A stretch of 39,379 bases of DNA from Methanobacteriota archaeon (GTDB taxonomy: Archaea; Thermoplasmatota; Poseidoniia; Poseidoniales; Thalassarchaeaceae), in contig PATC01000050.1 in the NCBI GenBank assembly GCA_002712285.1, positions 1 through 39,379 on the forward strand. Reading direction: 5' to 3'. The notes below the pieces were generated by a model, which searched no databases, was not told the DNA's origin, and saw only the letters and a list, made by a program, of their open reading frames with translations. The translations under genes were made by a program, and so were the position numbers. This document shows, in pieces, positions 18,982 through 27,696 of this stretch. Position 1 is the first letter of the stretch; each line of letters starts with the position of its first letter.

Positions 18982-19886
18982 GCGTTGTAATGAATGACGT
19001 GGACGCACGTCTACTGATAGATCTCCTACTTGACCGAAGTAGGGCTAATCGAGAGTTTGGACAACATTATCTCCACGATGATTCGGTTCTTCGCAAAACA
19101 ATCCAGATGTGTGCTCAAGCGAATCATCCACTCAGTTCTGATAGCCGTGTTCTTGAGATTGGCCCAGGCCCCGGTTCGTTAACGTTACATCTTCTTTCGA
19201 CTGGAGCCCAAGTCATTGGAATTGAAATCGAAGAAGAGGCAATTAACCACCTTAATCGCAATTTCGCTGAAGAGGTTGAGACAGGTCGCCTTGAGTTAAT
19301 TGAAGGCGATGCGCTGAATGTCAAATGGCCAGACATAACTCACATAGTTGCAAATATTCCCTACCAAATTTCCAGCCCACTTATTGATCAAATCCGTAGT
19401 CAATCGGGAGCATCTTCTGTAGCTTGTGTTGTTCTTCTACTACAGCAAGAGTTTGCGCACAGGCTCGCTATGCTTGGAGGTCCAGATTCGGTAGGTCCAC
19501 TCGGTCTGAATACAGCCCTCGATTGGGAAGTAAATCTTGGACCAGTTGTACCTCCTCATTGTTTTGTTCCATCACCTAGAGTTCATTCTCAACTTGCCTG
19601 CCTTGTTCCAAGGAGGGAAGCATTGCCTCCAGATCTGAATCATCGTCTTCACAGATTAATTGTAAAACATGTATTTTCTCAACGTCGTCGTAAGGTTAGA
19701 AGCATGCTCAAGTCTTCACCAAAGCGTCTCAATCGTATTCCAGGATGGTATCGTGAACGATGGTCGAATGCAATTGATTCTGTTTTAGATACCACTGAAA
19801 TTGACGTTGAGTCTCGACCTGATCTTCTCTCTCCAGATGATTGGATACGTTTGACTATGGAAATCGAGGCTTTCGAACCCGATTAA
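18978..19886 (+). CDS. ksgA: 16S rRNA (adenine-N6)-dimethyltransferase KsgA/RsmA
   Basis: NREFGQHYLHDDSVLRKT...VLEIGPGPGSLTLHLLSTGAQVIGIEIE...IVANIPYQISSPLIDQI...VFSQRRRKVRSML. Alternative ATG 18990. Confidence 0.95.
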   Translation: MSVVMNDVDARLLIDLLLDRSRANREFGQHYLHDDSVLRKTIQMCAQANHPLSSDSRVLEIGPGPGSLTLHLLSTGAQVIGIEIEEEAINHLNRNFAEEVETGRLELIEGDALNVKWPDITHIVANIPYQISSPLIDQIRSQSGASSVACVVLLLQQEFAHRLAMLGGPDSVGPLGLNTALDWEVNLGPVVPPHCFVPSPRVHSQLACLVPRREALPPDLNHRLHRLIVKHVFSQRRRKVRSMLKSSPKRLNRIPGWYRERWSNAIDSVLDTTEIDVESRPDLLSPDDWIRLTMEIEAFEPD

Positions 19887-19917
19887 ACACCATTTTTCGC
19901 GTCGGATTGATAGCGAA

Positions 19918-19954
19918 CACCCGTCTCGGGTGAAATGCGCGGCTGGGATTCGCG
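19918..19954. other. Intergenic hairpin cluster
   Basis: CACCCG-tct-CGGGTG (19918-19932) followed by CGCG...CGCG (19938-19954), between ksgA and the 20001 gene. Confidence 0.5.
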
Positions 19955-20000
19955 TCATTGAGTCCATTCAAATGAGGTCGTGTGAGAAGTAGGTGGGAAT

Positions 20001-21086
20001 ATGGCAAAGAAGGACACATATCTCGCACTTCTACGTCGTGGGATTGATGAAAACACGGCTGATATCCTATCGGATGCAGGGCTTAAGATTGGGGAAATCA
20101 AAAAGCTCACACAAGAACAACTTGAGCAGAACTATGGTCTCAAGTCGGAGATTGCTCAGGGTGTAGTCACAGCGGTCCAATCTGGTCCACGCGAAGCGGG
20201 CCGTCAGCGGTTCCTTGCAGAGGTTCTCGCTGAGAAGAAGGAAATGGATCGCATTGACGAGCAGCGGTTTAAGCGTCAGCAGAAGGATGTTATCGCGGAA
20301 ATTAATGAGAATAGAGAACGACGTCGTTTAGCACGTCTTGAGCAGTTCCGCGCTCAGAAGACAATCATGAATCGACTGGGCAAGACGATTGAACTCATTG
20401 TGAAGATTGAGTCTAATCACGATAATGAGACCAAGGACGAGCAGCGAAACAAACTTCGGGATCAACTCGAGACCCGTGGACTTGAAGCAGCTCGAGATCA
20501 CGAGATGTTAGAACTCGTTGGAACACCACAAGATATTGTGGACTTCCGAAGGAAGATTGTTCCATCTATGATCTTCCATGCTTGTCCAGAATGTAATGAA
20601 GAGATGGAACCTGCAGGTGGCAATCGTAATCTCGATGATTCTGATAATTTCTCATTCATTTGTTGGGATTGTGGCCATGAATTCATTGCACCTATGGCTA
20701 AGATTGTAGAAGGAACTCTCGAAGCGAACTCAATCACGATCTCTTCTGACACCCCTCCTCGCATGCCTCATTTTGAACCACCTGCACCTGATCGTGCTCC
20801 TTCGGTGGCTGATATGCTACGGGCTGATCTTGAGGCGACCGGTGCAAGTGCAGATGAGGCAGTTGCCGCAGTCGAAGAATCCTCCATCGCAGGTGGGTTG
20901 ATGAGTATCGATGAGTGGATTGATCAAACGCTTGCAGTTCACGGCTATATTCAGGCTCAAGAGCATCGCGAGGATTTCATTATCAGTACTGGTGCTGGTG
21001 CAACGAAGTTCAACAAGTGGATGAAGAAGGCAGGCCTTTACTTCAACAAGCAGACTGGACGCTGGACTCGTTGGGAAGATCGATGA
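20001..21086 (+). CDS. Uncharacterised protein: HhH-like N-terminus, coiled coil, CxxC/CxxC zinc ribbon
   Basis: 361 aa; MAKKDTYLALLRRGIDENTADILSDAGLKIGEIKKLTQEQL..., charged helical centre, CPECNEEM...CWDCGHEF, C-terminal KFNKWMKKAGLYFNKQTGRWTRWEDR. Confidence 0.85.
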   Translation: MAKKDTYLALLRRGIDENTADILSDAGLKIGEIKKLTQEQLEQNYGLKSEIAQGVVTAVQSGPREAGRQRFLAEVLAEKKEMDRIDEQRFKRQQKDVIAEINENRERRRLARLEQFRAQKTIMNRLGKTIELIVKIESNHDNETKDEQRNKLRDQLETRGLEAARDHEMLELVGTPQDIVDFRRKIVPSMIFHACPECNEEMEPAGGNRNLDDSDNFSFICWDCGHEFIAPMAKIVEGTLEANSITISSDTPPRMPHFEPPAPDRAPSVADMLRADLEATGASADEAVAAVEESSIAGGLMSIDEWIDQTLAVHGYIQAQEHREDFIISTGAGATKFNKWMKKAGLYFNKQTGRWTRWEDR

Positions 21087-21095
21087 GGCGACCGG

Positions 21096-21389
21096 ATGTC
21101 CAAGCCGGTGGTTCGCTTCCGTCGTGCAGCACTTCCATTAGCCACTATCGAAGCGGAAATCGATGAAACGCTTCTAGATCTTGCACATAGAGCTGGTATT
21201 TCTGTACCTTCGAATTGTAAATCCGGAACTTGTGGCACCTGTATGATGCGTCTTGTTAGTGGTAAGTTAGTAGGCCTCGACCCAACTCCGCCAGGATTGG
21301 ATGAGGATATTGTGGCAGATGGTGCAATCTTGTCATGTATTGGACGTGTAATCATCTCATGCGAGATTGATGTGATCCCTCCGTTGTGA
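21096..21389 (+). CDS. 2Fe-2S plant-type ferredoxin
   Basis: SNCKSGTCGTCMMRLVSGKLVG...ILSCIGRV: C-x4-C-x2-C...C arrangement. Confidence 0.92.
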   Translation: MSKPVVRFRRAALPLATIEAEIDETLLDLAHRAGISVPSNCKSGTCGTCMMRLVSGKLVGLDPTPPGLDEDIVADGAILSCIGRVIISCEIDVIPPL

Positions 21390-21393
21390 GTTG

Positions 21394-21549
21394 ATGATGA
21401 TGGAGCCGTTACTAATTGCCTTCCTTATTTTCGATTTAATTGCATTAAGTATCGCTATTTGGTGGCTTGGTTCTCGAGTTCGAAGCAAACTTGACGAGGT
21501 GGAAAAAAGACATCTGAGACGTTGGGGAAATGAATCAGCAGAGGAGTAA
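21394..21549 (+). CDS. Small single-TM membrane protein (51 aa), absent from ORF track
   Basis: MMMEPLLIAFLIFDLIALSIAIWWLGSRVRSKLDEVEKRHLRRWGNESAEE*; starts 5 nt after the ferredoxin stop; one TM followed by a charged tail. Confidence 0.7.
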   Translation: MMMEPLLIAFLIFDLIALSIAIWWLGSRVRSKLDEVEKRHLRRWGNESAEE

Positions 21550-21568
21550 GATACTGAATTTTCTCCAC

Positions 21569-21859
21569 TCATTCTTCATTCAATGTCCGAGTCCATCGAG
21601 AAGCATCCGGGATGCCGACAATTTCGAGTTGGACTCTTACGACTCCTTTGGTATTGAGTAAATTCTCTCGTAGATTTTGTAGGTCATATAGGCAACATGG
21701 ACAGTGTGGACGAGATGGACAGACATGGAGAGTTAGGGTAGCATCATCGCTAATTTCCATACCCTCAACCAAGTTCTGGAGTGGAGTGCCGTGTGCATCG
21801 TTCCATCCACGAATGACATTGAGGACTCGGCGTTGTAGCCTCTTCTGTCGCATTGACAT
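21569..21859 (-). CDS. MIP18/DUF59-like iron-sulfur assembly domain protein
   Basis: MSMRQKRLQRRVLNVIRGWNDAHGTPLQNLVEGMEISDDATLTLHVCPSRPHCPCCLYDLQNLRENLLNTKGVVRVQLEIVGIPD. Confidence 0.65.
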   Translation of the reverse strand: MSMRQKRLQRRVLNVIRGWNDAHGTPLQNLVEGMEISDDATLTLHVCPSRPHCPCCLYDLQNLRENLLNTKGVVRVQLEIVGIPDASRWTRTLNEE

Positions 21860-21875
21860 CTAGTCTAGCCTCCGT

Positions 21876-22670
21876 TCAGTCCCATGGGTCGATATGGTCG
21901 ATATGTTCCCAACTAATTTTCCGAGCGTTCTGTTCTCGCGCCCGTTCACCAGCATGACGTAACATTCGTCTCATCCAGCCAAGCATTGCAAGTGTCTGGA
22001 AACGGTCGAGAGTATCAATTACACGACCGGGAGCATTCAGGTTTTCTTGAAGATCAAGTTGGATTTCTGCAGCATGATCATAGTAGACAAGCAGCAACTC
22101 TTCAAGCGCATCGTTGTCTAGAGGAAGCCCTCCGAATCTGCGACTCATGTCTCGAAGAATTGTTGGAGATAGTACCCCTCCAGTTCCGGGTTGTATTGCT
22201 TCTGCGATGGGATCTTCTTCGACTATCGTTGGACTTTCGTCTGAGGAAATTTCAGTAGCACTATGGCCTAACTGTTCTAGCGCCTTTTCGAGGTGCCGAT
22301 CTTTGATTGTTCCAACCCGTTCACGTGCAGCCACATGAGATGCCATTCGAAGGAGGTGGAGTAGATATGCTTCTAACCGTTCATTGGCAGAAACTGTAGC
22401 AGCCGCAGCGACAGAATCAACTCGACGTAGATTATCACTCATCATTCCCTTGGTTCTATTGAAGCCGAGACGGGTTCGACTTGGGTCATCAAGCGTTTTT
22501 CGATCGGGGTCAGCTTCTAATGTCTGATCTTCCATCTCTTTTGTGATTCGACGAAGTTCCGTCTCAAGAATCGGAATAAGTGCGGTTTTGACATCACCAC
22601 TAATTCGTAGATCGATACCAAGCCCTTTAGCGACTTCAGCGATATGTGATGGAGCCCAAGGTTTCGCCAT
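21876..22670 (-). CDS. Putative multi-histone-fold protein
   Basis: MAKPWAPSHIAEVAKGLGIDLRISGDVKTALIPILETELRRITKEMEDQTLEADPDRKTLDD... resembles archaeal histone (…[50 protein letters not shown]…); start at 22670 rather than 22769 removes overlap with the upstream gene. Confidence 0.6.
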   Translation of the reverse strand: MAKPWAPSHIAEVAKGLGIDLRISGDVKTALIPILETELRRITKEMEDQTLEADPDRKTLDDPSRTRLGFNRTKGMMSDNLRRVDSVAAAATVSANERLEAYLLHLLRMASHVAARERVGTIKDRHLEKALEQLGHSATEISSDESPTIVEEDPIAEAIQPGTGGVLSPTILRDMSRRFGGLPLDNDALEELLLVYYDHAAEIQLDLQENLNAPGRVIDTLDRFQTLAMLGWMRRMLRHAGERAREQNARKISWEHIDHIDPWD

Positions 22671-22723
22671 ATTGTAGAGTGATGAATCGAAGCACTTCAA
22701 GTATCGCCATTCTGATTTGAATT

Positions 22724-23947
22724 TCACCAAACGGACCATGATGAGAACGCAGTCCCACTGGATAAGCACTCCATACCATCTTCATTGCGTACCCAACAGT
22801 CCTCGATTCCGACAGCCCCTTCAGGATAGATAACCTTCGGCTCAATTGCCATGATGCCGCCAACCTCTAATGGAATATCGAAGCCTTTAGCGACAACCGG
22901 AGTTTCGTCGAGTTCTAATCCAATACTATGGCCAAGGAAGCGAGCTTGCTCTGGTGGCATGCCCATTAGGTGTTCATCATATCCCATGTTTCTCGCCATG
23001 TTTTGACCTATATCCCAGGCAACCTCACAAGTATCACCACCTGAAATTGCATTGCGTACCGCTGCTGCAATTTCCTCCATATCTTCGAGTCTCTCTTTCC
23101 AGATTGCTTTTGGCTCAGATACACTGAACATTCGGGTCATATCTGTAATGTAACCACGGTGCACGTGCACTATGTCCACGAGTATAGGGTCTTCCTTCTG
23201 TATCCGTCTATGTCCTGCACCGAGGGCAGCCATTGGGTGGGTTCCGGCTCCCCCGATTGCACTGTCGAAGTACGAAGGGATTGCACCCGAGGAACCACTG
23301 GCAATCACTACACGATCACAGTCCATTGGCCATTTTCGCATACGAATCAACCCGCCGAATCCTTCTGCTCGGCTGACTTCATCGGCAGCAGCTGCCAATT
23401 CAATCTCGGTGATTCCTTCTCCAAAGGCGGAGCCAAGTTCATCGATAGCTTCGAACATTCTTCGTTGGATTTCACCACATTCTCGCATCCGATCTATTTC
23501 CCACTTTGTCTTGATCTCACGTAGATTCCAGAGAAGCCGGGTACAATCTCCACCATCGCCTAATTGCTTCTGCATGAATGCTGCATCATTAGCTGGCATT
23601 CGTCCCAGTTGTAGTGCCGGGATAGTTCCAAGGGTATTGGATAATGCAGCCATCCTTGGATGCGTTTCGACTCTGTGTGGGGAATTATCTTCTCCAGATT
23701 CGTAAATTGCTCTCTTTAGGGATGAGCGGACGTATTGGACAACCTCTCCGTCACAGTGGACATGGACTCCTCCAGCCTGACGATTTCCTACAATCCAGTA
23801 AAGATCGACGGGGTCGTTAATCCAAATTGATTCAAGATTCAATGTGTTCATTTGTTTGATGAGTTTTTGTTGTCGAAATTCCAATTCCGTAGGAGGTACA
23901 CGCCAGTCTTCGCCATCTGGGCCAACAAGGTCCCTAGGGTCCCACAT
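22724..23947 (-). CDS. M24 family metallopeptidase (Xaa-Pro dipeptidase-like)
   Basis: DIVHVHRGYITDMTRMFSV...LGHSIGLELDETPVV...IMAIEPKVIYPEGAVGIEDCWV: M24 metal-ligand pattern. Longer ORF to 24028 overlaps the divergent pgk. Confidence 0.88.
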   Translation of the reverse strand: MWDPRDLVGPDGEDWRVPPTELEFRQQKLIKQMNTLNLESIWINDPVDLYWIVGNRQAGGVHVHCDGEVVQYVRSSLKRAIYESGEDNSPHRVETHPRMAALSNTLGTIPALQLGRMPANDAAFMQKQLGDGGDCTRLLWNLREIKTKWEIDRMRECGEIQRRMFEAIDELGSAFGEGITEIELAAAADEVSRAEGFGGLIRMRKWPMDCDRVVIASGSSGAIPSYFDSAIGGAGTHPMAALGAGHRRIQKEDPILVDIVHVHRGYITDMTRMFSVSEPKAIWKERLEDMEEIAAAVRNAISGGDTCEVAWDIGQNMARNMGYDEHLMGMPPEQARFLGHSIGLELDETPVVAKGFDIPLEVGGIMAIEPKVIYPEGAVGIEDCWVRNEDGMECLSSGTAFSSWSVW

Positions 23948-24041
23948 CACCCAGATGGTTTGGCTTGAGCACCAAAGCGGTTCGCCTTCAACTCCTATCG
24001 ATTGAAAGAAACCCCATATGGGGAACATCCGTCGGAGTTAC

Positions 24042-25304
24042 ATGGCGGGCGTGCTGACGCTCGATATGGTCCGCCTCACTGGAAAGGTTGTACTTGTTCG
24101 CGTAGATATCAATTCACCTCTCCATCCTGAGACTAAAGTATTCCTCGATGATAGTCGTTTGAGAGCAATACTTCCTACCCTAAAACGTCTTGCTGATTCG
24201 AAGGTAGTGATTCTGGCTCATCAGAGTCGTCCAGGCCTCGCAGACTTCACTGATATGTCTGCTCATGCTGATCTTTTAGGGCGTCTACTTGGCCGACATA
24301 TTCGATTCGTTCCGGATGTCTGTGGTGATGTTGCATTGGATGAAATTCGTTCGATGAATCAGGGTGACATGATACTCCTTGACAATGTACGAGGATGGTC
24401 GGAAGAAAATGACCTGAAGAAAGCAGACTTCAATGCACTTCATGAATCTGAAATTGTCCAACATCTTTCATCTGTGGCCGATGCTTATGTCACAGACGCC
24501 TTTGCAGCAGCACATCGAAATTCACCCACTTTATCCGGTTTTTCACGTTCTCTTCCTTGCTTTGCAGGGGACTTGATGTCGGTGGAAATTCATGCACTTT
24601 CTAAGGCCGTCAATAATCCTCCAAAGCCGTATGTTGTCATCCTAGGTGGTGCGAAATGTGATGATTCATTGAAAATTGCGCTTAATCTTCTTGATCAAGG
24701 TGTTGCAGATACAATTGTGCCAGTTGGTGTTGTGGGTAATTTGATGCTTTGGGCTGCAGGCTATCGACTCGGTCAAGGCAATGAATCCTTCATTCAGAAT
24801 TCTCTAGGTGATGCCTTCGATTCGACCTTCCAAGATGCTACCCGATGTATCGAGGAATTCCGCGAACAAATTTTACTTCCAGTGGATCTTGCTGTTGAAA
24901 TAGATGGACGACGTGTTGCTATTTCTCTCGAAGAATTACCATCATCTGCTCCAATTTATGATATCGGAATTTCGACTCTTCAATCACTTCATTCAGTGAT
25001 TCGTAATGCAGGATGTATCCTATGGAACGGTCCTGCTTCGTATTTTGAGAAAGAACAGTTTGCCTTTGGTACTATTGAAGTACTGAACATGATTTGTGAA
25101 TCGAATGCATTTACTATCATTGGAGGTGGCCATACAAGCGCTCTGATCTCACAGAGAAAGATGGTTCATCGGGTCAATCACAATAGTACAGGAGGAGGAG
25201 CCTGTCTTACTATGCTCGCAGGCGAACCCATGCCAGTGATTGCCTCTCTGGAATTATCTGCTTCCTTATTTGAGTCTCAACTTGAAGAACTCGGTATGAA
25301 GTGA
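24042..25304 (+). CDS. pgk: Phosphoglycerate kinase
   Basis: VVLVRVDINSPL, ILAHQSRPG, ILLDNVRGW, VTDAFAAAHRNSPTLSGF, ILGGAKCDDS, LWNGPASYFE, IIGGGHTSAL, STGGGACLTMLAGE. Confidence 0.95.
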   Translation: MAGVLTLDMVRLTGKVVLVRVDINSPLHPETKVFLDDSRLRAILPTLKRLADSKVVILAHQSRPGLADFTDMSAHADLLGRLLGRHIRFVPDVCGDVALDEIRSMNQGDMILLDNVRGWSEENDLKKADFNALHESEIVQHLSSVADAYVTDAFAAAHRNSPTLSGFSRSLPCFAGDLMSVEIHALSKAVNNPPKPYVVILGGAKCDDSLKIALNLLDQGVADTIVPVGVVGNLMLWAAGYRLGQGNESFIQNSLGDAFDSTFQDATRCIEEFREQILLPVDLAVEIDGRRVAISLEELPSSAPIYDIGISTLQSLHSVIRNAGCILWNGPASYFEKEQFAFGTIEVLNMICESNAFTIIGGGHTSALISQRKMVHRVNHNSTGGGACLTMLAGEPMPVIASLELSASLFESQLEELGMK

Positions 25305-25306
25305 AT

Positions 25307-25382
25307 TGGAGCCACGGGGGAGATTTGAACTCCCGGCCTCCTGATTACGAATCAGGTGCTCTACCAGCTAAGCTACAGTGGC
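25307..25382 (-). tRNA. tRNA-Thr (anticodon CGT), CCA encoded
   Basis: Reverse strand GCCACTGTAGCTTAGCTGGTAGAGCACCTGATTCGTAATCAGGAGGCCGGGAGTTCAAATCTCCCCCGTGGCTCCA: 5 bp anticodon stem CCTGA/TCAGG with loop TTCGTAA, T-arm GGGAG-TTCAAAT-CTCCC, discriminator T then CCA. Confidence 0.95.
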
Positions 25383-25428
25383 GACGTCGCGTGGACTGAC
25401 ACCTTTCGATTAAGCAAATCGGTTGGAA

Positions 25429-25665
25429 TTAATTGGCCGGTGGCTTGAATATTGACCATGCAGCAAAGAAGGCCCAAATTGCTCCCAATACTGCAAATGG
25501 CCATTCACCAGTTATTGTTGCTCTAATTGTCAGTAGAACTTCGCCAACTCCCATTAGTGTGAGATATCCCATAGAGCGACTAGAAACCATACCTCGTGTT
25601 TCGGTTACAAAGGCGATTAGTACCATTGCCATCCCAAGATATGCTCCTGCCATTGTTAATTCCAT
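25429..25665 (-). CDS. Small 3-TM membrane protein, CBU_0592-like by eye
   Basis: MELTMAGAYLGMAMVLIAFVTETRGMVSSRSMGYLTLMGVGEVLLTIRATITGEWPFAVLGAIWAFFAAWSIFK. Confidence 0.72.
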   Translation of the reverse strand: MELTMAGAYLGMAMVLIAFVTETRGMVSSRSMGYLTLMGVGEVLLTIRATITGEWPFAVLGAIWAFFAAWSIFKPPAN

Positions 25666-25676
25666 ATTCTAACACC

Positions 25677-27095
25677 TTAAGCTGAATGAAATAGAGACAA
25701 ATCAATCATGTGTCCGATTCGACGTGTAACATCTTCACGGATAGAAGATAGGCCAACTTCGCTATCTGCTTCTGCACGCATCACTAGTATTGGTTCAGTG
25801 TTTGAGGGCCGACAAAGGAACCAACCAGCATCAATTCCGAGGTGTCCATCATAGCGAACACGGACACCATCGGCCTGATTTGATTGCAAATCTGCGAAGG
25901 CTTCCTTGACTGCATTCATTGTCGCAAATCTTTCTCCAGATAGTGGTACTTTTGCTTCTCCTGTGGATGGGAAATCTGGAATATTATCGAAAAGGGATGA
26001 GAAGGGTTCACGATTCGGAAGCCGACGAGCGACCAACTCTACAAGACGAGCGAATCCGTAGAGGGAATCATCGAATCCATTCCATCGATCATGGAAGAAG
26101 AAATGTCCAGACATCTCGCCTGCTAAGGGACATTGTGGCATTTCTCTAAGGGCTTGTTTGAGGAACGAATGACCAGTCCTCATCATATGTGGAATGCCAC
26201 CATTTTGACGGATTGTGTGTTCAAGTGCCATGCTACACTTGACATCATGGATTACAGTGCGTGCTTCCTCCGAAGCACTCTTTGGGATATTGCTTAGTAC
26301 ATCTTCAGCAAAGACAGCTAGTAAGCGATCAGGGTGGATGAATCGACCTCTTTCGTCGACGACTCCAATTCGGTCTCCATCGCCATCAACGCCTACGCCA
26401 AATTCAGCTCCACTTGCCACGACTGCTTCAGCGAGATCAACCATGTTTTTTGGTCGAGTAGGATCGGGTGGATGGTTTGGGAATGTGTTGTCCCATTGGC
26501 AGTGAATTGTTTCGCCTGTCGACCCTAGCATCTCAGCGAGAGTCACCATGAATGGGCCAGGAACGGCATTTGCAGAATCAATTACAGCATTGACTGGACG
26601 AGAGATTTTTCCGGCAGCAGAGATTACTGCTGATAGATGTTGATTGGTAAAATCGTCGAGTAGGATATGATTTCCTACGTCATTTGCTGTACGAAAATCA
26701 CCATCTTCAAACACCATTCGTAGTTCTTGGATTTCGGATCCCGCCATCGCTGCAGTTCCTCTACACATCTTGAATCCATTATACTCTGGAGGGTTGTGAC
26801 TCGCGGTAATCATCACGCCACCATCTACTTCGAGGCTAGAAGTTGCATAGTAGAGCGCTCCAGTAGTGCAAATACTGAGATCATGAACATCTACGCCACT
26901 TGACATCAGTCCTCTGACAAATGCAGCGTGTAATTCAGGAGAGGATTCCCGTATATCTCGTCCTACTGCGAGAGCCGAACAATCGAGAAACGTCGCTAAT
27001 GCTCTACCTAATCGTTCTGCGAAGGATACATCGAGTTCTTCGTATGCAATCCCTCGGATATCGTAGGCCTTGAAGCAGTGTACTGCCCACGTCAT
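25677..27095 (-). CDS. Phosphomannomutase/phosphoglucomutase family (alpha-D-phosphohexomutase)
   Basis: FKAYDIRG, GVMITASHNPPEYNGFK, GVDGDGDRIGVVD, GEMSGHFFF, RPSNTEP; start 27095 overlaps the upstream stop by ATGA. Confidence 0.95.
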   Translation of the reverse strand: MTWAVHCFKAYDIRGIAYEELDVSFAERLGRALATFLDCSALAVGRDIRESSPELHAAFVRGLMSSGVDVHDLSICTTGALYYATSSLEVDGGVMITASHNPPEYNGFKMCRGTAAMAGSEIQELRMVFEDGDFRTANDVGNHILLDDFTNQHLSAVISAAGKISRPVNAVIDSANAVPGPFMVTLAEMLGSTGETIHCQWDNTFPNHPPDPTRPKNMVDLAEAVVASGAEFGVGVDGDGDRIGVVDERGRFIHPDRLLAVFAEDVLSNIPKSASEEARTVIHDVKCSMALEHTIRQNGGIPHMMRTGHSFLKQALREMPQCPLAGEMSGHFFFHDRWNGFDDSLYGFARLVELVARRLPNREPFSSLFDNIPDFPSTGEAKVPLSGERFATMNAVKEAFADLQSNQADGVRVRYDGHLGIDAGWFLCRPSNTEPILVMRAEADSEVGLSSIREDVTRRIGHMIDLSLFHSA

Positions 27096-27325
27096 ACATC
27101 GTGATGGTCGGGCGATGGTCGTAGTGGTTTCCCTCCAATGACCTGTTTGAGAGTCCAAAGTACAATCAATGCAATCACACCCCCAGTAATTGTCCCAATA
27201 CTTCCACCTAAGTACCAACCTAGCACTGTAAACGGAATGGTAACTAGACAAAGAGTAGACAGAATATGTCTCCAATCTAGTAGCCCTTCTACTTCATCGA
27301 TGTATGGTGAACCAGGCATAATCAC
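27092..27325 (-). CDS. Small 2-TM membrane protein
   Basis: MIMPGSPYIDEVEGLLDWRHILSTLCLVTIPFTVLGWYLGGSIGTITGGVIALIVLWTLKQVIGGKPLRP; 4-nt overlaps with both neighbours. Confidence 0.75.
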   Translation of the reverse strand: MIMPGSPYIDEVEGLLDWRHILSTLCLVTIPFTVLGWYLGGSIGTITGGVIALIVLWTLKQVIGGKPLRPSPDHHDV

Positions 27326-27696
27326 GCACAGCTCTTGTCATCGTATGCCTGGATGACAATCTCGACTGCAGCTCCACCAGGCAATGCGGCGGCCTCAAAT
27401 GCGGCTCGTGCCGGGGGTATCTCTACACCATCCAGCCAAGCGCCGTATATTTCGTTCATATCAGTGAAGTCATTAATGTCGTTTAGCAAAACTTGAGCGA
27501 AGGTTACCTCGTGCTTAGTTACACCTGCAGCAGCCAATAGAGCATCGATTTTGTCAAGACTTGCTTGTGTTTGTTCACGAATTCCACCGGCCTCTGGAGC
27601 AATTTGTCCTGCTAACCAAATGATTCCATTCGCTTTCACTCCAGGACTATATGGCCCGAAGACCTTACCACCTGTGTCAATACGTTCCTTCACCAT
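27322..27696 (-). CDS. RidA (YjgF/YER057c/UK114) family protein
   Basis: GPYSPGVKANGIIWLAGQIAPEAGGIREQTQASLDKIDALLAAAG...PPARAAFEAAALPGGAAVEI. Confidence 0.93.
   Translation of the reverse strand: MVKERIDTGGKVFGPYSPGVKANGIIWLAGQIAPEAGGIREQTQASLDKIDALLAAAGVTKHEVTFAQVLLNDINDFTDMNEIYGAWLDGVEIPPARAAFEAAALPGGAAVEIVIQAYDDKSCA

Noticed and set aside
23172-23705. 177-aa plus-strand ORF
   Set aside because: Lies wholly antisense to the well supported M24 peptidase; low-complexity Ser/Pro/Arg composition typical of a shadow frame.
25407-25421. CGATT-aagca-AATCG inverted repeat upstream of the tRNA
   Set aside because: Only 5 bp arms in AT-rich promoter sequence; expected by chance.
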